DNA of 64,000 bases from Polyodon spathula. Taxonomy: Eukaryota; Chordata; Actinopteri; Acipenseriformes; Polyodontidae. How positions within the stretch are numbered: the first letter of the stretch is position 1; the number at the start of each line of letters is the position of its first letter. Positions 1-13,911 of the stretch are shown one piece after another. The notes beneath the pieces are model-generated. The model had not been told where the DNA came from and ran no database searches. It saw only the letters and a program-made list of their open reading frames with translations. The position numbers and the translations under genes are program-made. The DNA is taken from NCBI RefSeq assembly GCF_017654505.1, contig NC_054548.1:21381447-21445446 (forward strand), written 5' to 3'.

Positions 1-2280
1 CAGATGAAAGTGGACACACTTACTTTTTCTAGGCTCTAGTATAATTACATTAACTGGGGTGAAAGAAATAAAGATATCAATCCAATTTCCCTTTTATTTA
101 TTCTGTTTAGAATTTCTCCCACATTTAAATTTTTGGTTTTCTTCAGCAATACAGAGACACAGGATCTTTTACTGCGCTTGGATCGTGGTGGTGTTTGATC
201 TGCAGCATTGGAATAGCTGCTCGGTTTCAAATTTCATGCAAGTCTACTCGGGATCAGAACAATAAGGGAAGCAAACACAATAGTCCAACCTAAGCTCTTT
301 AAACCCAAACATCAATTATTGGATTACTGTGGAAACAAAGGTATACTTTGTCTATAAATCTCTCATAGTTTAATAGCTGCAGTCTAGCAGTGTCCAGTCC
401 CTTGTTTCGCCTCCTTCTCTTTCTCCTGTAGCACTGCTGAATCGAAGAACATTCCCTGCAGGACGTGGTTTTCAAAATGAGCTTCTCAGGCTTCAAAAGA
501 GATTTCCATTTCCAACTTCCCTGAAGGAATGGTCACATATTCCTCCTGAGTAATTTAAATATGACAGAGATTTGTTTCTCAGGTTCTCAGTATGTTTGAA
601 TACTGGTAATACAGCATATTGAACGAATCTTACAATGCCTCATAAGCGTTCTCTTTTGGGCTCAGAAACTGAACCGTGTGTAATCCTTGATATAAATGCT
701 ATAAACAAGAACTTTTTTATTATTTAGAAACACTAAGAAAAATTGTAGCACTGTGCTCAGCAACCCACTGTTTTTAAACACTGAGATTACCTGCCTCCCA
801 TCCACCATGTAGACATGAATAGTCAACAATTGGATTTGTTTAATGACTGTAATGGACAATCTGGTGTACAAGAAATTAATTCTACATCATTAATTCTAGC
901 TGTATCAACAAAGACTCCTTTCAATCAGAAAACAGTTACCCCTGTTCTAGTACAATGGGTACTGGTGCAATGTGTACATCATTTCTTTGCCTTGTTCAGT
1001 TGTTTTTTTTAGCCTCTAGACTTCCAAAGGAAACTCAGTACTGTAAGGGGCCCTGTTCAAATGCAAGGGGCATCTGAACTACTTCTGTGCCCTCACTTGG
1101 AATTTTTTTTTGTTCACAATCCTTGTATCGAAAGAGGAATAGATTCAAGTGATTAGCCATCCATACTGTCTGACTGAAGGTTTGCAGAGGGCAGTGAATT
1201 ATGTAGCACAGTGCAATGCTTATCTAGACAGTTCATGGGCTGAGTTCATTGACTTAATGAAAATTCAATAGCATCAGCCATTACAATACAAGAATTTGCA
1301 GCATCGATTTTTAACACAACGACATAATATGACAAACAACAATTATAAAGTAACAACCCAAAGCTATGTTCTTGTCAAACTCCTACAAAAATAATATATT
1401 AAGTCCAGACTGGGAGAGGTAGACAATATATGTCAATGGCTACTGTGCTTCCAGTTCAGCAACCAGACTCTTGTCTTATTGAAAGGGAGTCTTCTCATTT
1501 CTCTCTCTCTATATACATACATTGCATCTGTGTGTGTTGTTTGTTGTTGTTGCTTTTTAAACACCTTTTTGGTCTCAGATTAACACAAATTTGCGGTGTA
1601 GTAAAATAAAAATAAAAACAACTGTTGGACTATTTTATTATTGGCTGAGAAAGCACGGTAACAACTGCTTTTGGAATAAATTTCATCAGAACATTTGATG
1701 ATTGTCAAGGAAAAATGCAAACAGGTTTGATTTTTTTTAACAATCCAAATATCTATCTATCTATCTATTAGGGGTTTTAATCTTGCCATTTTCCAATGGT
1801 AGATTAATCATCCAATATATCGTCAATCAATCTGATTTTCTATTGCGCTGGCACTGCCCTTTTGTGTGTCATTCAGCCAAATGCCATGTCTAAAAGAAAA
1901 AAATTGAAAATTAATCAAGAGCGCATTACTGTAAATTACCAGTTGCACTACAAACTAGAATACTGTATTTAACAAATCAATTTTTTGTATACCGTAAGGC
2001 TTCAAGTTTCAGACTAACAAAGGTAACTTATGCTGAATAACAAGATAAATCTTGTGACTAAGATGATACGATAAACTTGTAATACTGCCTTGAAAGGAAT
2101 GCACTGATGAGCAAATGTTGCCAGTTACTGTCTTTTTGTCTTCATTCTGAGATTTGTGAAATTTTGGGTACACTTTCCAGTTGCTCTTTTGCCAAGGTCT
2201 TTAGAAAACATAATTTCAGGATACAGGAGCGCATCTACTCTACACTCTTGAACTACAAGCTCAAGGCTGAGATGCGGTTT
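1..2280. other. Intergenic, no gene seen
   Basis: AT-rich single-copy-looking DNA. Open frames are short, lack recognisable domains and show no convincing splice sites. A short tetranucleotide ATCT run lies near 1748-1769. I see nothing else to annotate. Confidence 0.6.
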
Positions 2281-2630
2281 TTAAAACCATGACGAGGGCC
2301 TCCCAAATGATGCATCCAGTAAAAGCGATCTGCGCAGATGTGCCCTATACCCTGGAGATCACAAGTTAAAAACCAGGCTATGTCACTGCCAACCGTGACT
2401 GAGCATTCCTAGGGGGTGGTGCTCAATTAGCCGATCACCACCCGGGGGGAGGGAGGGCTAGGTCGGCCAGGATGTCCTCAGCTCATCGCACACCAGCAAC
2501 CCCTGTGGTCTGGCCAGGCACCTGCAGGCTTTCCTGTAAGCTGCCCAGGGCTGCGTTGTCCTCTGACACTGTAGCTCTGAGGTGGCTGCATGGTTAGCCA
2601 TGACTAAATTAAAAAAAAAAAAAAAAAAAA
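2281..2630 (+). repeat. SINE-like retroposon with A-tail
   Basis: A locally GC-rich block of about 330 bp, unlike the AT-rich flanks, ends in a run of about 20 A (2610-2629). This is the usual shape of a short retroposon inserted in plus orientation. I could not recognise a clear tRNA A-box/B-box pair, so the family is unassigned. A processed fragment of another repeat is the alternative. Confidence 0.5.
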
Positions 2631-2640
2631 CATAACAAGA

Positions 2641-5190
2641 ATGTAAAGAGCTTCAGGATCTCAGTTGTTTGACGGTTAAATCTGGTATCACAGGGCAATG
2701 GGAAAACAACCTTTAGATAAGGCATTGCCTGGTTGCTGAACTGGAAGAGTAACCCACAGCTGCCTCTCCCACTCTGGCCTTTTTTGTATTACACTACAGT
2801 AGAAGGATGCATCACTTGCAACTCCGAAATTTAACCTACAATTTGTAGGTCAAAGAAAATGTGTGTATACCGCTCCTAAAAAATCAACCCCCCTTTTCGT
2901 GTAATATCTATACAACAATTCAACTGCTCGTAAACTCTCAGCCTTAACCGTGTTTATTCCAAAAGTTTTATATGTTTTGTCCATGTATGAGTTTATCTCC
3001 CTTTGTGTATGTAATGCTGTAAATACAATCTTTATTCAGCTATCTACTTCCACAAACATAAACCTGGGGAAACCATTTATCAAAGACAGGTTAAGGAGGG
3101 CAGTGGTGGTGGGGATTAAGAAACTGTTTTTGAAATTCATTGACTTAAAAAAAAAAAAACATAGTTCCTTTCAAACGAAAAAGAACAGCTGTATAATAAA
3201 AACTCTTCCTGAAAATGTTTTTAAAATGTATTAGTTCCTGCTGTTTGTATTGCAAGCATCTTTAGAGGGACCTGATGAGAACAATGTGTCTGATGCTGCC
3301 CAACTGGCATTAAGGACTTCGATGGAGAACAAACCCCACTGAATCCTTCCCTGCTGAAATACTCAGTGGCCTGCTTTTCAAACAGAATGGCAAATGGAGA
3401 TTAAAAGCACAACGTGCAACACTTAATTATTTAAAAAGCCTTAATTCCCTTGGACTGTAGTTTACAGTTTCTTGGATGCTGGTTTCTCACAAGTAAATTA
3501 GCTAAGCCATCCTTATTATAGTAAATGTTGTAATAATAATAATGTCTTGAAGGAGACAAAAAGATGATCAACTGAACCAGATGACTCAACCAGATGCAAG
3601 AGCCCGTTTTTGATCCATAGATCTACTGTGTTACTGCTTTCTTCCAAATAACTTTAAAACACTCATACAGATTAGACAGCAGTTCAGCTACATTTAACTG
3701 TGTTTATTTAAGAGTTTTAATATGTCAACATTGCTATTTCATTTCTGGTTTAATTCCATTCTAAAAGGAATATGCTTTTAACCCTCCTATTAAGTTTCAA
3801 GTCTATTTGACCTGACTCTAGTTTCCAATTAGCTTAAATGCTGTTTTTCTTTTCATTTTCTGTATAATATTTTATGACTTTTCCTAAGTTGGGGTGAACT
3901 TATACACAGAAAATAGAACCTTTGAGATATTTACACAAATAAGATGTTTATTTTTATCTATGTAGATTTGTGTGCAGGAATAACACAAACTTCTGCAATT
4001 TGTTATTTTATTATTATTATTATATTTGTGTTATTATCTCTGGAAATGGCTGCTCCTGTCTGGGGATATTTATAAACAAAAAACAAACAATATATGTCTA
4101 CAAGGCAGAGCCTAATTTTCTCTGTCAGTATTGCAACAGCATCTCACTGGTAAAGACACTTCAAAACGAGGAGCGCCCAGGTTGGAGGTCAAATAAGTTT
4201 TATCACAGCTCCTGGACTAAAAGAGCATAAAAGAGTATAACCTTTGCAAATAAAAACAGTTAATCAATTTAAGGCTGTTTAAATTAGTTTGAAATTGCAT
4301 CGGGTCAATATGACCTAAACATAACAGATGTACCTAATTTCTAAACATAATAGGAGGGTTAAGATGGCACACAAATAATCTCAGGGGTCTCTAAAAAAGG
4401 GAAAAATAAACTACACATTTAGTGATGTGCCTCTAGGAAGCTTACACCAAATTCTAATTGGAGCTACCCTGAATCAACATTGAATTCAAATGTTGCTCAA
4501 ACAACTGATCAGCTGTATATGTATATACAAAAAAAAAAAACCCATAGGTGACAAATGCTTCACAATGTGTCTTTATCAGATGTATGTTGTGTTTGTTTTG
4601 TTAACAGAAAGGAACATGATTAGAATTGTTTTTTTTTTTTTGTTGTTGTTGTAATCAGCTATTTTTAAGGCATTTTCTTTTAAGCCTTAACATTTTTAAA
4701 AATGTTATGAACATACATTACGGATGGGAATATGACTCCTGTTTCATAGCAGTTTCACTCATTCCAGGTTTTAGTACAAGCCTGGTTAGCTACTGTAGAT
4801 AGGTAACATGCTCAGGTGTGTGTTATTAAACTCATAGTAAAACCAGGAATGGATCAAACTGCTATGTAATGGCAGTCTTATTTCCATCCATGTATATACT
4901 TTAGTACCACATCATTCTGTAAATAGTGTTGTGTGTGATGTAATTACAAAACAAACAGTACATTACTCTTACTGATTACACATATTTATAGGAAAACACA
5001 TCTAACTGAACCTCAACGTTTGTGTCCTTAGGGATATCACAGATCTAAACCGCTACTTAGACAATTGAACTTTATTATTTATTAAGTATAATTAAAAAAA
5101 AAAAAAAAAAAAAACAAATTAAATAAAATAGTACTTTACTAAAGCACCTCGTTATAATTGACAGCTTTAAATTATAAAATGAGGAAAAAT
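2641..5190. other. Intergenic, no gene seen
   Basis: Non-coding AT-rich DNA with several A or T runs (3148-3160, 4529-4540, 4629-4641, about 5094-5114). No ORF with a recognisable domain and no RNA gene was found. Confidence 0.6.
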
Positions 5191-5223
5191 TTGTGTGTGT
5201 GTGTGTGCGCATAAAACACACAC

Positions 5224-5260
<37 letters not shown>

Positions 5261-5315
5261 TATATATATATATATAATATAATATATATATATATATAAA
5301 TATATATATATATAG
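5191..5315. repeat. Compound TG / TA microsatellite
   Basis: A short TG run near 5191-5207 is followed by interrupted TA repeats from about 5226 to 5315. The tract ends directly against a sequence resembling a Tc1 inverted-repeat end (TAGTCAAATGTTAC at 5313), in keeping with insertion at TA. Confidence 0.8.
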
Positions 5316-5350
5316 TCAAATGTTACATTACAAAGGAATTGTATTAAAGT

Positions 5351-6118
5351 TGTAGTCAAATGTTTATAACGCCTCAAGTGATGAGGAAAAAAAGTTACAA
5401 GAACTAGTTCCTACAATTATTTATTTCAGCAATTTGTTTGTAAAACTCCAAAAACGCTAATACAAAGATATTCAAACCCTTTGATGCTATGATAGTATTG
5501 TCTACAAGGTGCTAGAAATGTCAACATGATAATGCAAAACCTAATTTTAGAAAATTCTGGATTGTGGGTGAACATTGTTAGAGAATATAAAAGGGTTAGG
5601 CATAGGATGATTGCTGTCATTACCAATAAGTCAATATGGGAAAAAGTAAAGAGCTATCTGAAGAGCTTAGGCAGAAAATTATTTATTGTCATAAAGCTGG
5701 AAAAGGATACAAGAAGATTTCCAAGCATCTAAGTATCCCAATTTCAACTATTGATTCTATTATCAAGAAGTATAAACTCATGGTACTGTCACAACGCTCC
5801 CTCAGTCTGTAAGAAGGTTCTTTCGCCAAGAACAAGTCAAAAAATTGTGAGGGAGGTTAATAACAATCTGAGATTGACTGCCAAAGATATTCAAAGTGAA
5901 TTGACTGCAAGTGTGACTGGGGTTTCCATTTCAATCACAGGGCGAGTATTGCGTGGTGAAGGTCTCAATGGTCACAGGGCAAGGAAAAAGCCACTCTTAG
6001 GAAAACATCACAAGGACAATTTCTGATGGACATGAGTTCTGGTCAAAGGTTTTGTGGAATGATGAAACAAAAATCGAGCTATTTGGTCGAAGACGCTGCT
6101 TTCTTGACAGATAGTGGC
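5351..6118 (+). pseudogene. Truncated Tc1/mariner transposon, transposase relic
   Basis: The left end carries a Tc1-type terminal sequence (TGTAGTCAAATGTTTATAAC at 5351). A frame from ATG 5636 encodes a Tc1 transposase N-terminus: a helix-turn-helix region with LSEELRQKIIYCHKAGKGYK and ISKHLSIPISTIDSIIKKYK. A frameshift follows. The second DNA-binding half then reads from about 5825 (TSQKIVREVNNNLRLTAKDI), and the first catalytic aspartate region reads near 6055 (LWNDETKIELFG). The sequence stops near 6118, so the second Asp, the Glu and the right inverted repeat are missing. The segment before WNDETK is shortened, which indicates an internal deletion. It is an inactive relic of a different Tc1 family from the copy at 22.3-24.0 kb. 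Confidence 0.85.
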
Positions 6119-9100
6119 ATACTGTTTTTTTTTCTGTCATTTTCTTTATTTCTTTTATTCAAGCTTGCAATTCAATAGCTGAAATCATTCCTTATCCAGT
6201 GTCCAATCAACTATCTCACTAAATAGGTGATTAAGTGCATATGCTTCAGTCATAGTCACTCAGACGTGTCATGGTCAAGGATGAATGATCGAGTGATTAA
6301 AAAGAAACCAGAAACATTTTGTCAATGTTCATCATTTATATACCTTTTTTAGAAATAAATGTGCTATAATAGAGATGTCTTTTTTGATTTTCGGTATAGA
6401 TAGACAGATAGATAGATAGATTGTGTGGTGTGTTACCTGATGACAGCATTTGTCAATACAGAGATGGTTTCTTACTTTCTTATAGTCTATTGTTTGTGTT
6501 CTCAGTGTTATTTGCTATGCTTGTTAACTATTCCAGCAAAAAACTTCTTCTTTTCTTTTTTCCTGAAATGGCTCCTCAAAACTCACTTCAGAAAACCAGC
6601 TTATTCAAAAACAATTTTGTTCAGTGTCAACAATGCCTCCCCATTTGAAAGTGGTGTTAAGCAAGATGAAAAAAATTTGTGTGCTCAATTTTGTAAACCC
6701 AAGAGAAATGCAATATTCCAAACATTCTGATAAAAATGTAATGACACTGTTTTGAATATGTAGAAGTCTTCCTCTGAGAATATCAGGTATAGGGTATTAC
6801 TGTGTGTCAATTTTAAAAGCCTTGTACCAGTTTAATACAGGGAGCCCACACCTCACTATTCTGTTTGAACTTTTCAAAAGTTAGTATGCATGTAATGAGT
6901 CTGTGTGGTCTCCTTCTCAAACATTACCCCTTTCTTTTGATGCTCCTTCAGACAGTATATCCTTACTTTTACTTACAAGAAAAGGTTGCATCGCATAACA
7001 GGATAGAAACATGCCCTTCATATTTGCAGCTTTTGTGTGGACTGTGGAATTGCGATTGAAATTCCATTTAACTAACTTTTAGAATGCTTTTGATGCATTG
7101 GGAATGTTTTTTTGATTTATGATTAATATAGTTTACTTAATTTATTTTCAGTCTGCAGATGATTATTACAGTGAATAGCTTTTCAGTCAGGACACTCTTG
7201 CCTTAAATAACCACCTTTATTATAAAACAAAATATTAGATTTCTAAAAACATTGAAGCCAAACAATGGGTGAATAAAAAAATAAATAATTGGAGCACAGC
7301 CTCATCCCTCGGAGCATCGTATACTCCACCCCTATGGACGAGGCTGGGAGTGAGGTGGTGGTGGTTGGGGAGGAGGTGGTAATTCGAAAGTATGACAAGT
7401 TTGCAAACATAGGTATATATATATACATACACACGCACACACATACATGTACAGGTTAATTGGAACTTGCTGGTAACAGGCTTGTAGATTAACCAATGAC
7501 TGTACCAGGCACTTGTACTATAGATTTCCTGCCTCAAAACCTCTCATGCTTTATATCAAATAGAATTTTAATGATGTTTCTAATTTCAATTGACCTCATC
7601 ATGGCCTACTGCATTAAAGAATACCTGAATACCTCAAAAAGTAGAGGGTTTAAAGCAAGCTGACAACACCAGTTCAATTAATATTAAATGAATAGTGTTT
7701 GTTTGTTCTTGAAAGTTTAATTTCATGATCTTGAGACCAGTAAGTCACTAAGCTGCAGTAGCAGGCTATACAAAGCATGTTAACTGTGTGTACAGTGAAT
7801 TTATACCACACGCATGGATGGAATGCCTGTGGTTTTTAAATCTCAATGGTTTTACTTCTACTTGAGAACTAAGCATGTGGAATACATAAAACAAACCACA
7901 TGGGATTTGGTTTTATCCAAGTTATGGTTGACCTTGATAACCTGTTCACACTCTAAGAACATTAGTTTCACAGAGACTGTCCACATTGAATATTTTTTGT
8001 AAACCATAGCTCCCCGCTGTATATGAGTCACTCTATAGCATGGTAAATGTCTAAAAACAACAAAGTTTCCTCCTAGCACCCTGAATCCATTAACAAAAAA
8101 AAACGGGTTTACATATTTTGTACATAATGCCTCCTTTAAGTAGAGACGGCATCCCCATAACTTAAATACAAAACAGATTTAATATAAATTTAGACTACTT
8201 ATTTAGAGGCCACAAAATGTAATAACTTAGTCATTCACTTTGGTGTCGAAAGGATATACACGTACAATTCCAGCAGAAAAAAAAAAATTGCTTTCATTTC
8301 AATTCCTTTTTATGGTTGCTAGTCAATGGAACAACTCAACAACTCAAACTGGGTTTGCAATTTTGACTGGAACATTGAAATTGATAACCGCAAGACAGAT
8401 GTCACATACTGGAGCAGTAGCCTTACTGTTAAAAAACCATCTCTACCAGTTTAGTGTTAAACACTGAAAGAGAATAGGCCTACATATAAGGCAGACGTGC
8501 TAGGCCTTGGAAATACTTATACAGGTCTTGGCCATCCAGAGAGAAATATTATGTGTTAATTGACAATAACAAGATAAATCACTCATTGATCTCCATAAAA
8601 AGACAAGATTGCTGACACGGAACTGAACTCTGGGAAATCATTGGAATGTCATCTTGTTGCTCCCAAAAAGTCAGACAGCAATAACAATAGCTTTCTATAG
8701 ATTTGTCTCAGGCTTTCTGTCTTACAGGAATCAATACATTTATTAAATGGACAAAATATTTATTAATAAAACCCACATTTTCTAATGTGGGGCAAAACCA
8801 AAAATAATTGTGCTGTTTAATAATGAGAACCCCATTGCTTAAAAAAAAAATGTAATCATGAGCATGGAAGCATGTCATTTAAAACAAGTTTTTATTATCA
8901 TTATTACTATTCTGTCACTCAAGCAGTTCCTCAGTGTTATCTCTTATTTCACTTCAGAGCAATAGCACTCAGTGTTAAAGCACATGATGTTCTTTTGACA
9001 GCTGTATTCCAGCGCTGCTTCTTTTATCTTGTGCTGTTTCAGATGTTCCCTCTTGTAGGTCAAGTTGTCCTCCACATGGGAAGGTGTGTGGCTATCAAAT

Positions 9101-9548
9101 GTTCTACAGGTTCAGGGCAATCTACAGAACAGTATAAGTCGAACAGCATACTGTGCCTTCAGATGCTTTCTTTGCAATAAATTGGAATTGTGCTGCTGCA
9201 CAACCACTTCAGACAACCTGTTAAATAATTGTACGGGTTTGGATATCTGACTAATTAAAATCATGCTCTGTAGATACTGTATAATGAAGACTGGACTATT
9301 AGAACTGGCAAAACTGAATTTTTACAAATGTCAATTAAAGTATTACATGTAATTGGTGATATTGGTAATATGGATTCAGGGCATATAGCTTTTGGCAGCA
9401 GGTAAGGCACACCTCAGCATAATAAGTTTTCCAGCAGTGTAATTGAGACCTAGTCTAAATTATTTGTATAAAAACTACAACGAATGACCTATTTTAATGT
9501 CAGAAACTGAAATACCCAGCTTCTGCAGGACATGTGGGTTTGGAATGC
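6119..9548. other. Intergenic, no gene seen
   Basis: Non-coding. Contains a short GATA-type tetranucleotide run near 6400-6420 and a purine-rich GGTGGTGG patch near 7353-7380. Open frames here are short and have no recognisable domains. Confidence 0.55.
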
Positions 9549-10028
9549 TGTGCACGCTGGTGACATGGCAGCGTCATGGCTCAAGTTGTTACTGCCAGGA
9601 AGAGAGACTCAGACACAGAAGCTGCAGGTTTATGTGCATGAGTGCACGTTTAATAACAAATAATCACAAAGAAAAACAACAAACACGCAGAGGCCGGGTG
9701 GGCAAAATAAACAGCTGAACAAAGCAAGACAAACACTTTTAAATGCACCCTGTGGTTTCCCTAAACACCAACTATACCCATGAACTCCACCATACACTAA
9801 CCTCACCTGCACCAACATTAATTCTCCACATTAACTTTCTACCTAACACCATTACACCCTATTTATACCCTATGACTGGAGCTTAATTAATCATCACTTA
9901 TTTAATTTACAGCTCCAGCCACATTCCCACATGTTTCTGCAGGGAGGAATTGAACCCCTTCCCTGCCAACCCAATATTCCCCACACACGCACACACCTGT
10001 GCACCGGCAGGGCTGTCACCCTGACACA
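9549..10028 (-). repeat. Solo-LTR-like element (minus strand)
   Basis: Read on the minus strand, the block begins TGTGTCAGGGTGACAGCC and ends near GTGCACA, so it has TG...CA termini. It contains a good TATA box (TATAAATA, complement of 9860-9867) and a late AT-rich region with a TTAAA polyadenylation-like motif, which is LTR architecture at about 480 bp. No internal retroviral or gypsy coding sequence flanks it. I could not find matching 5-bp target duplications, so the exact ends are uncertain. A different promoter-bearing repeat is the alternative. Confidence 0.55.
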
Positions 10029-10489
10029 ACACTTGTGACTGCTGCGGTTTCAAATAGTCCACGTTTAACAAACAAACCAATGAAAAATGACATGTTGGTG
10101 TAGAAATCTCAAAATGTTAATTTTTGAAAAGTGGACACATTTCACTGGAGCTGTAGCTCAGTTATCAACCAATCACTACTGATCCAAGGGCAAACCTGCA
10201 AGAAGAGTTATATGTTTTTAAATAATATATAGGCATATAGCACAATGTATTAAATATACATTTGATTGACTGTTGCATGCCTGTGTGTGATTCCCAACTT
10301 CCCACAAGATGCCTTTATGTGCACTGAAGGTCTTGAAATAAAACATGCTGTGGTATAAAAAATACATGAAAATCTTGCTTTGTGTAGGCACCTATGTGTC
10401 ATGCTGATGGAGCACTTAATGTACTATTCCCATTAACTGAAATGTAGTGACAGTTTATTTGAATTGTTTCTAAAGACTGATATTATTCC

Positions 10490-10600
10490 AGGAAGGGTGT
10501 TGTGGCCTAGTGGTTACAGCTATGGACTTCAGCCCAAATGAACACGGTTTCCCTGCTATTCATTTTCATCTTGGAGGGAAGTACAGTTTAAGGCATTGGT
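10490..10600 (+). repeat. tRNA-derived SINE head (degenerate)
   Basis: The stretch GTGGCCTAGTGGTTACAGC near 10502 looks like a tRNA A-box region, and about 35 bases later GAACACGGTTTCCCTGC resembles a decayed B-box. No cloverleaf can be closed, so this is a SINE relic, not a tRNA gene. Confidence 0.4.
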
Positions 10601-13210
10601 ATAACTGTTACTGAATTTTAATTTAATTCAATATTTAGCATGATATCTTAAACAAATTGAACACGTAGCCATGGGATTCTTCTGTCTGCCAATTAAAGCA
10701 ATTGAGTGCAGACATTCCTGCTGTGGACTAACCTTGCTAAATAAGTCAGGCAACATGCACATACAGTACCCATGGCCTGCCAAATCATAACATCTGGGTT
10801 AAGTAGGTCTGGAGAAAAAGCAGGTTCGACAACAGTGCTACCTAGGGCTCGTCTGATTTTGGAAAACCTTGATATGGTCTGGCTTAAATAATACATGGTA
10901 ACATCCAACATTCCGGATGATAAATACATCCCCCATCATTGAAAAGGAATGCCAAAGCAGCACAGCCTATATCCAAAAAAATCATTCTCATCAGAAGTCC
11001 CTTACTGCCAGTTTGGATCAGGCATTCGTGCTGACAGCTCAGCAATGTACGCCATGTATTCAGTGGGAGAGCAGTTGTAGCCCTGTGCTGGAAGGTAATG
11101 ATAATAATAATAAAAAAAGCCTCAGCATATACTTGTCTAGGACCACATTTTACAATCGAGGCAGCTTTGAAAGGCAGGGGTTGACATAGGAGTAATTATG
11201 GAATGCATCATTAATTGATAACAACTTGGTTGAATTCCTGAATATAGAAACTCCCAGAAGAGAAATTAAATGTGAAAACTAAATTGAATGTACTAAAAGA
11301 ATCATTAATAGTGGATTTGAGAGTGGCTTTAGGCACTAAGAACTATACAGTCCAATATCACTTTATTCATAAGTACCAAAATGAAATTATTCAGTATCTT
11401 TCAAGTATTACATCAAAAAGCTAAACAACCTGATGCATGGTCTATGTTAGTTCCAGGATCCAATTCCATCACTAACCTTGGTCAGACTGCTGTAACATAT
11501 TGTACTTGCCGTTGTTAATTAAAAGACAACAGAAATCCATTATAAGTTGGCTATTTCTGCATGCTAGAAAACAATTTGGGAGCTTTTTCAAAGTGAGTGT
11601 GGATTTCACATCATGCAAAGTTCGTTGAAGTGGGTGGCTGTTAGATGTGGTGTTGGGCATTGTTTTATTCTGCAGGCGCACTGTTTAAGAGAGTGTGTAT
11701 AATATTGCAAAATCTGGAATTTTCCAAAAAGAAACTGGGGGTGCATCACTTAGAAGATGTAGTGTTCACAACTGTATTAAATTTAACATCCAAATATGTC
11801 TATTTATTACAATGTTCTATAGTCTAGCCTTCTGCATTCTCTATCACTGCACTTTAGGGACAGTCCAGTTTGTTTATATTACACAGATTTGACTCTGGGA
11901 GACACAATTTTCCTCCCCTGTTGAAACCTTGTCACTACCACTATGTCAAAAAAAAAAAAAAAAACACGCTCCCCTTTCTGCTTTTAGAAATAAGAGGTTA
12001 ACTATGACATCTCCAAGTCATGTTATATCTTGAGACCCAAAAAACAGAAATTAAATAGAGGACTGTGTTTTGAGTTTATGTAAAAATACTGATAAAATAC
12101 TAATAAAGCAGAACACCTGACATAGGGCAGAGACTTTCAAATTAATAACCTTCAATAGGCTCAATGGGTGTACCCTGGTAAAAAAAAAAAAAAAAAAAAA
12201 CTTTCAACAAAGTACATTTAAAATGAAAGCAACCCTTATAAAAAAAAGTTTACAGTGATTAGTTTGCACAATAATTTATTACTTTGCAATAATTCCATAT
12301 GCTTAAACCATGTTTTACTGTTCTTTAGTACGCTCTACTCCACTTTTCTACATTTTTATTATAGTGAACAGCAATAACCTTTAAAGGGGAAGGGAGTCAG
12401 ACAAAAAAAAAATTACTGTTGTGCATCGCTTTTGCATGCGTTTGTACGCACATTTTGTGTTGGCGCATTTGACACATTCTTAGACTAGACAACTTGTTTC
12501 TGACTGCCTGTAACCCACTTTTGACACGTCCAGGTAAGCCAAGAAAAGGAAACTGTAAAGGCAGCATCAGCAGAAGAACACGGGGCAGCTCCTTTGGCTA
12601 GAGTGCTGGGTCATGCATCAAGCGTGCCAACCACTGAATGTGAAAGCAGAAGTCTGTCAGCAGGGTAGAGAGTGGCCTGGAGCAAAGCATGCTGTCTAAT
12701 GGCTGGTAGCAGGACAGCAGGGTGCTGGTTAGTTCAGCCAGCTGCTAGTCTGCCTATGTAGGAATAGGTGGGGGGGAGTATATGACGTGCATGGAACAAC
12801 AGGGCTAAGAACAACAAAGCCTTTGCAACACAGACAACAAACACTGTTCATGCTCTGTGCTACCAGACCTTTATGACTATCACCAGCACATTAGGGGGAT
12901 ACAGTATACAGTATGTTCCTGGTTTCTATATGTATCTAGAGGATGATGTACAATAGCAACTGTGTCCGTAGGTTTGCTGCAACACTTTTAATAATACTGC
13001 TGTAGTTATTTCCTCATTTGCTAATACAGTACTTTTCATTTTAAACAGGCAACTACCATATCATATGGCAAATAAATAGTTATTGTTTGCTTCAAACCTC
13101 TGCTTTGAGAAACATTGAACTACCGAACATCACTACACAGTCATTTTTAACTTTACTTCAGCCAGCAAGGATGTTCCATTTTGCCGTGTTAAATAGTTAT
13201 GTAAATCCCA

Positions 13211-13214
<4 letters not shown>
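10601..13214. other. Intergenic, no gene seen
   Basis: Non-coding DNA with A-runs (11946-11964 and 12181-12200) that may be retroposon tails. A moderately GC-rich patch at about 12520-12780 has no ORF or splice structure that I can support. Confidence 0.5.

Positions 13215-13259
<45 letters not shown>
13215..13259. repeat. (TG)n microsatellite
   Basis: About 22 uninterrupted TG units. A CA tract of opposite sense lies about 190 bp downstream. Confidence 0.95.
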
Positions 13260-13266
<7 letters not shown>

Positions 13267-13444
13267 TCCAGTTAATTGCTATTTTATGTATCTAAACTAT
13301 ACCCTAGGATTACATTTAAATGATGGAGCTACTATCCTGCTGCCTTTAAAAGTACCCAATAACAGAAAATAAAACAAATGTGATGAAGATTATGTATGTT
13401 TTGGAGCATTTTATGCAGTGTTAGCAGTAAATAAGTACAAACAG

Positions 13445-13446
<2 letters not shown>

Positions 13447-13515
<69 letters not shown>
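13447..13515. repeat. (AC)n microsatellite
   Basis: About 34 uninterrupted AC units, the complement of the TG tract at 13215-13259. Confidence 0.95.
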
Positions 13516-13517
<2 letters not shown>

Positions 13518-13872
13518 GTATGTTTCAAGATGTGTAAAGATTTTTTAAAAAGCTCCATGTGTTTTCTGCTAAATGTTATCAGTATAAAAAAAAGTGATTA
13601 AACAAAATAAATGTATTTTCTCAACAACAGCAGAGCTTATATAAATTATGTATAACTCACACTGCTGCAAACACATCTGGTGGATCTGTAGTAGGAAACA
13701 GCATTCAAGAGTTGAGATATGTAAACAAATGGACTGTCAACAAGGTCTACTTTTTGCATAAAAACTAAAGTACAGGTGATCTTGATAACCAGCAGTTTAA
13801 AATATAAAATTTAACTGGGCTTTTCCTACACAGCACATTTTATATGTCTTATATATATATATAGAATATATC

Positions 13873-13911
<39 letters not shown>
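13873..13911. repeat. (AAT)n microsatellite
   Basis: About 13 perfect ATA/AAT units, preceded by a short TA run (13851-13862). Confidence 0.95.

Noticed and set aside
13200..13520. CRISPR array or other structured repeat array
   Set aside because: These are simple dinucleotide microsatellites in vertebrate DNA; there is no repeat-spacer structure anywhere in the window.
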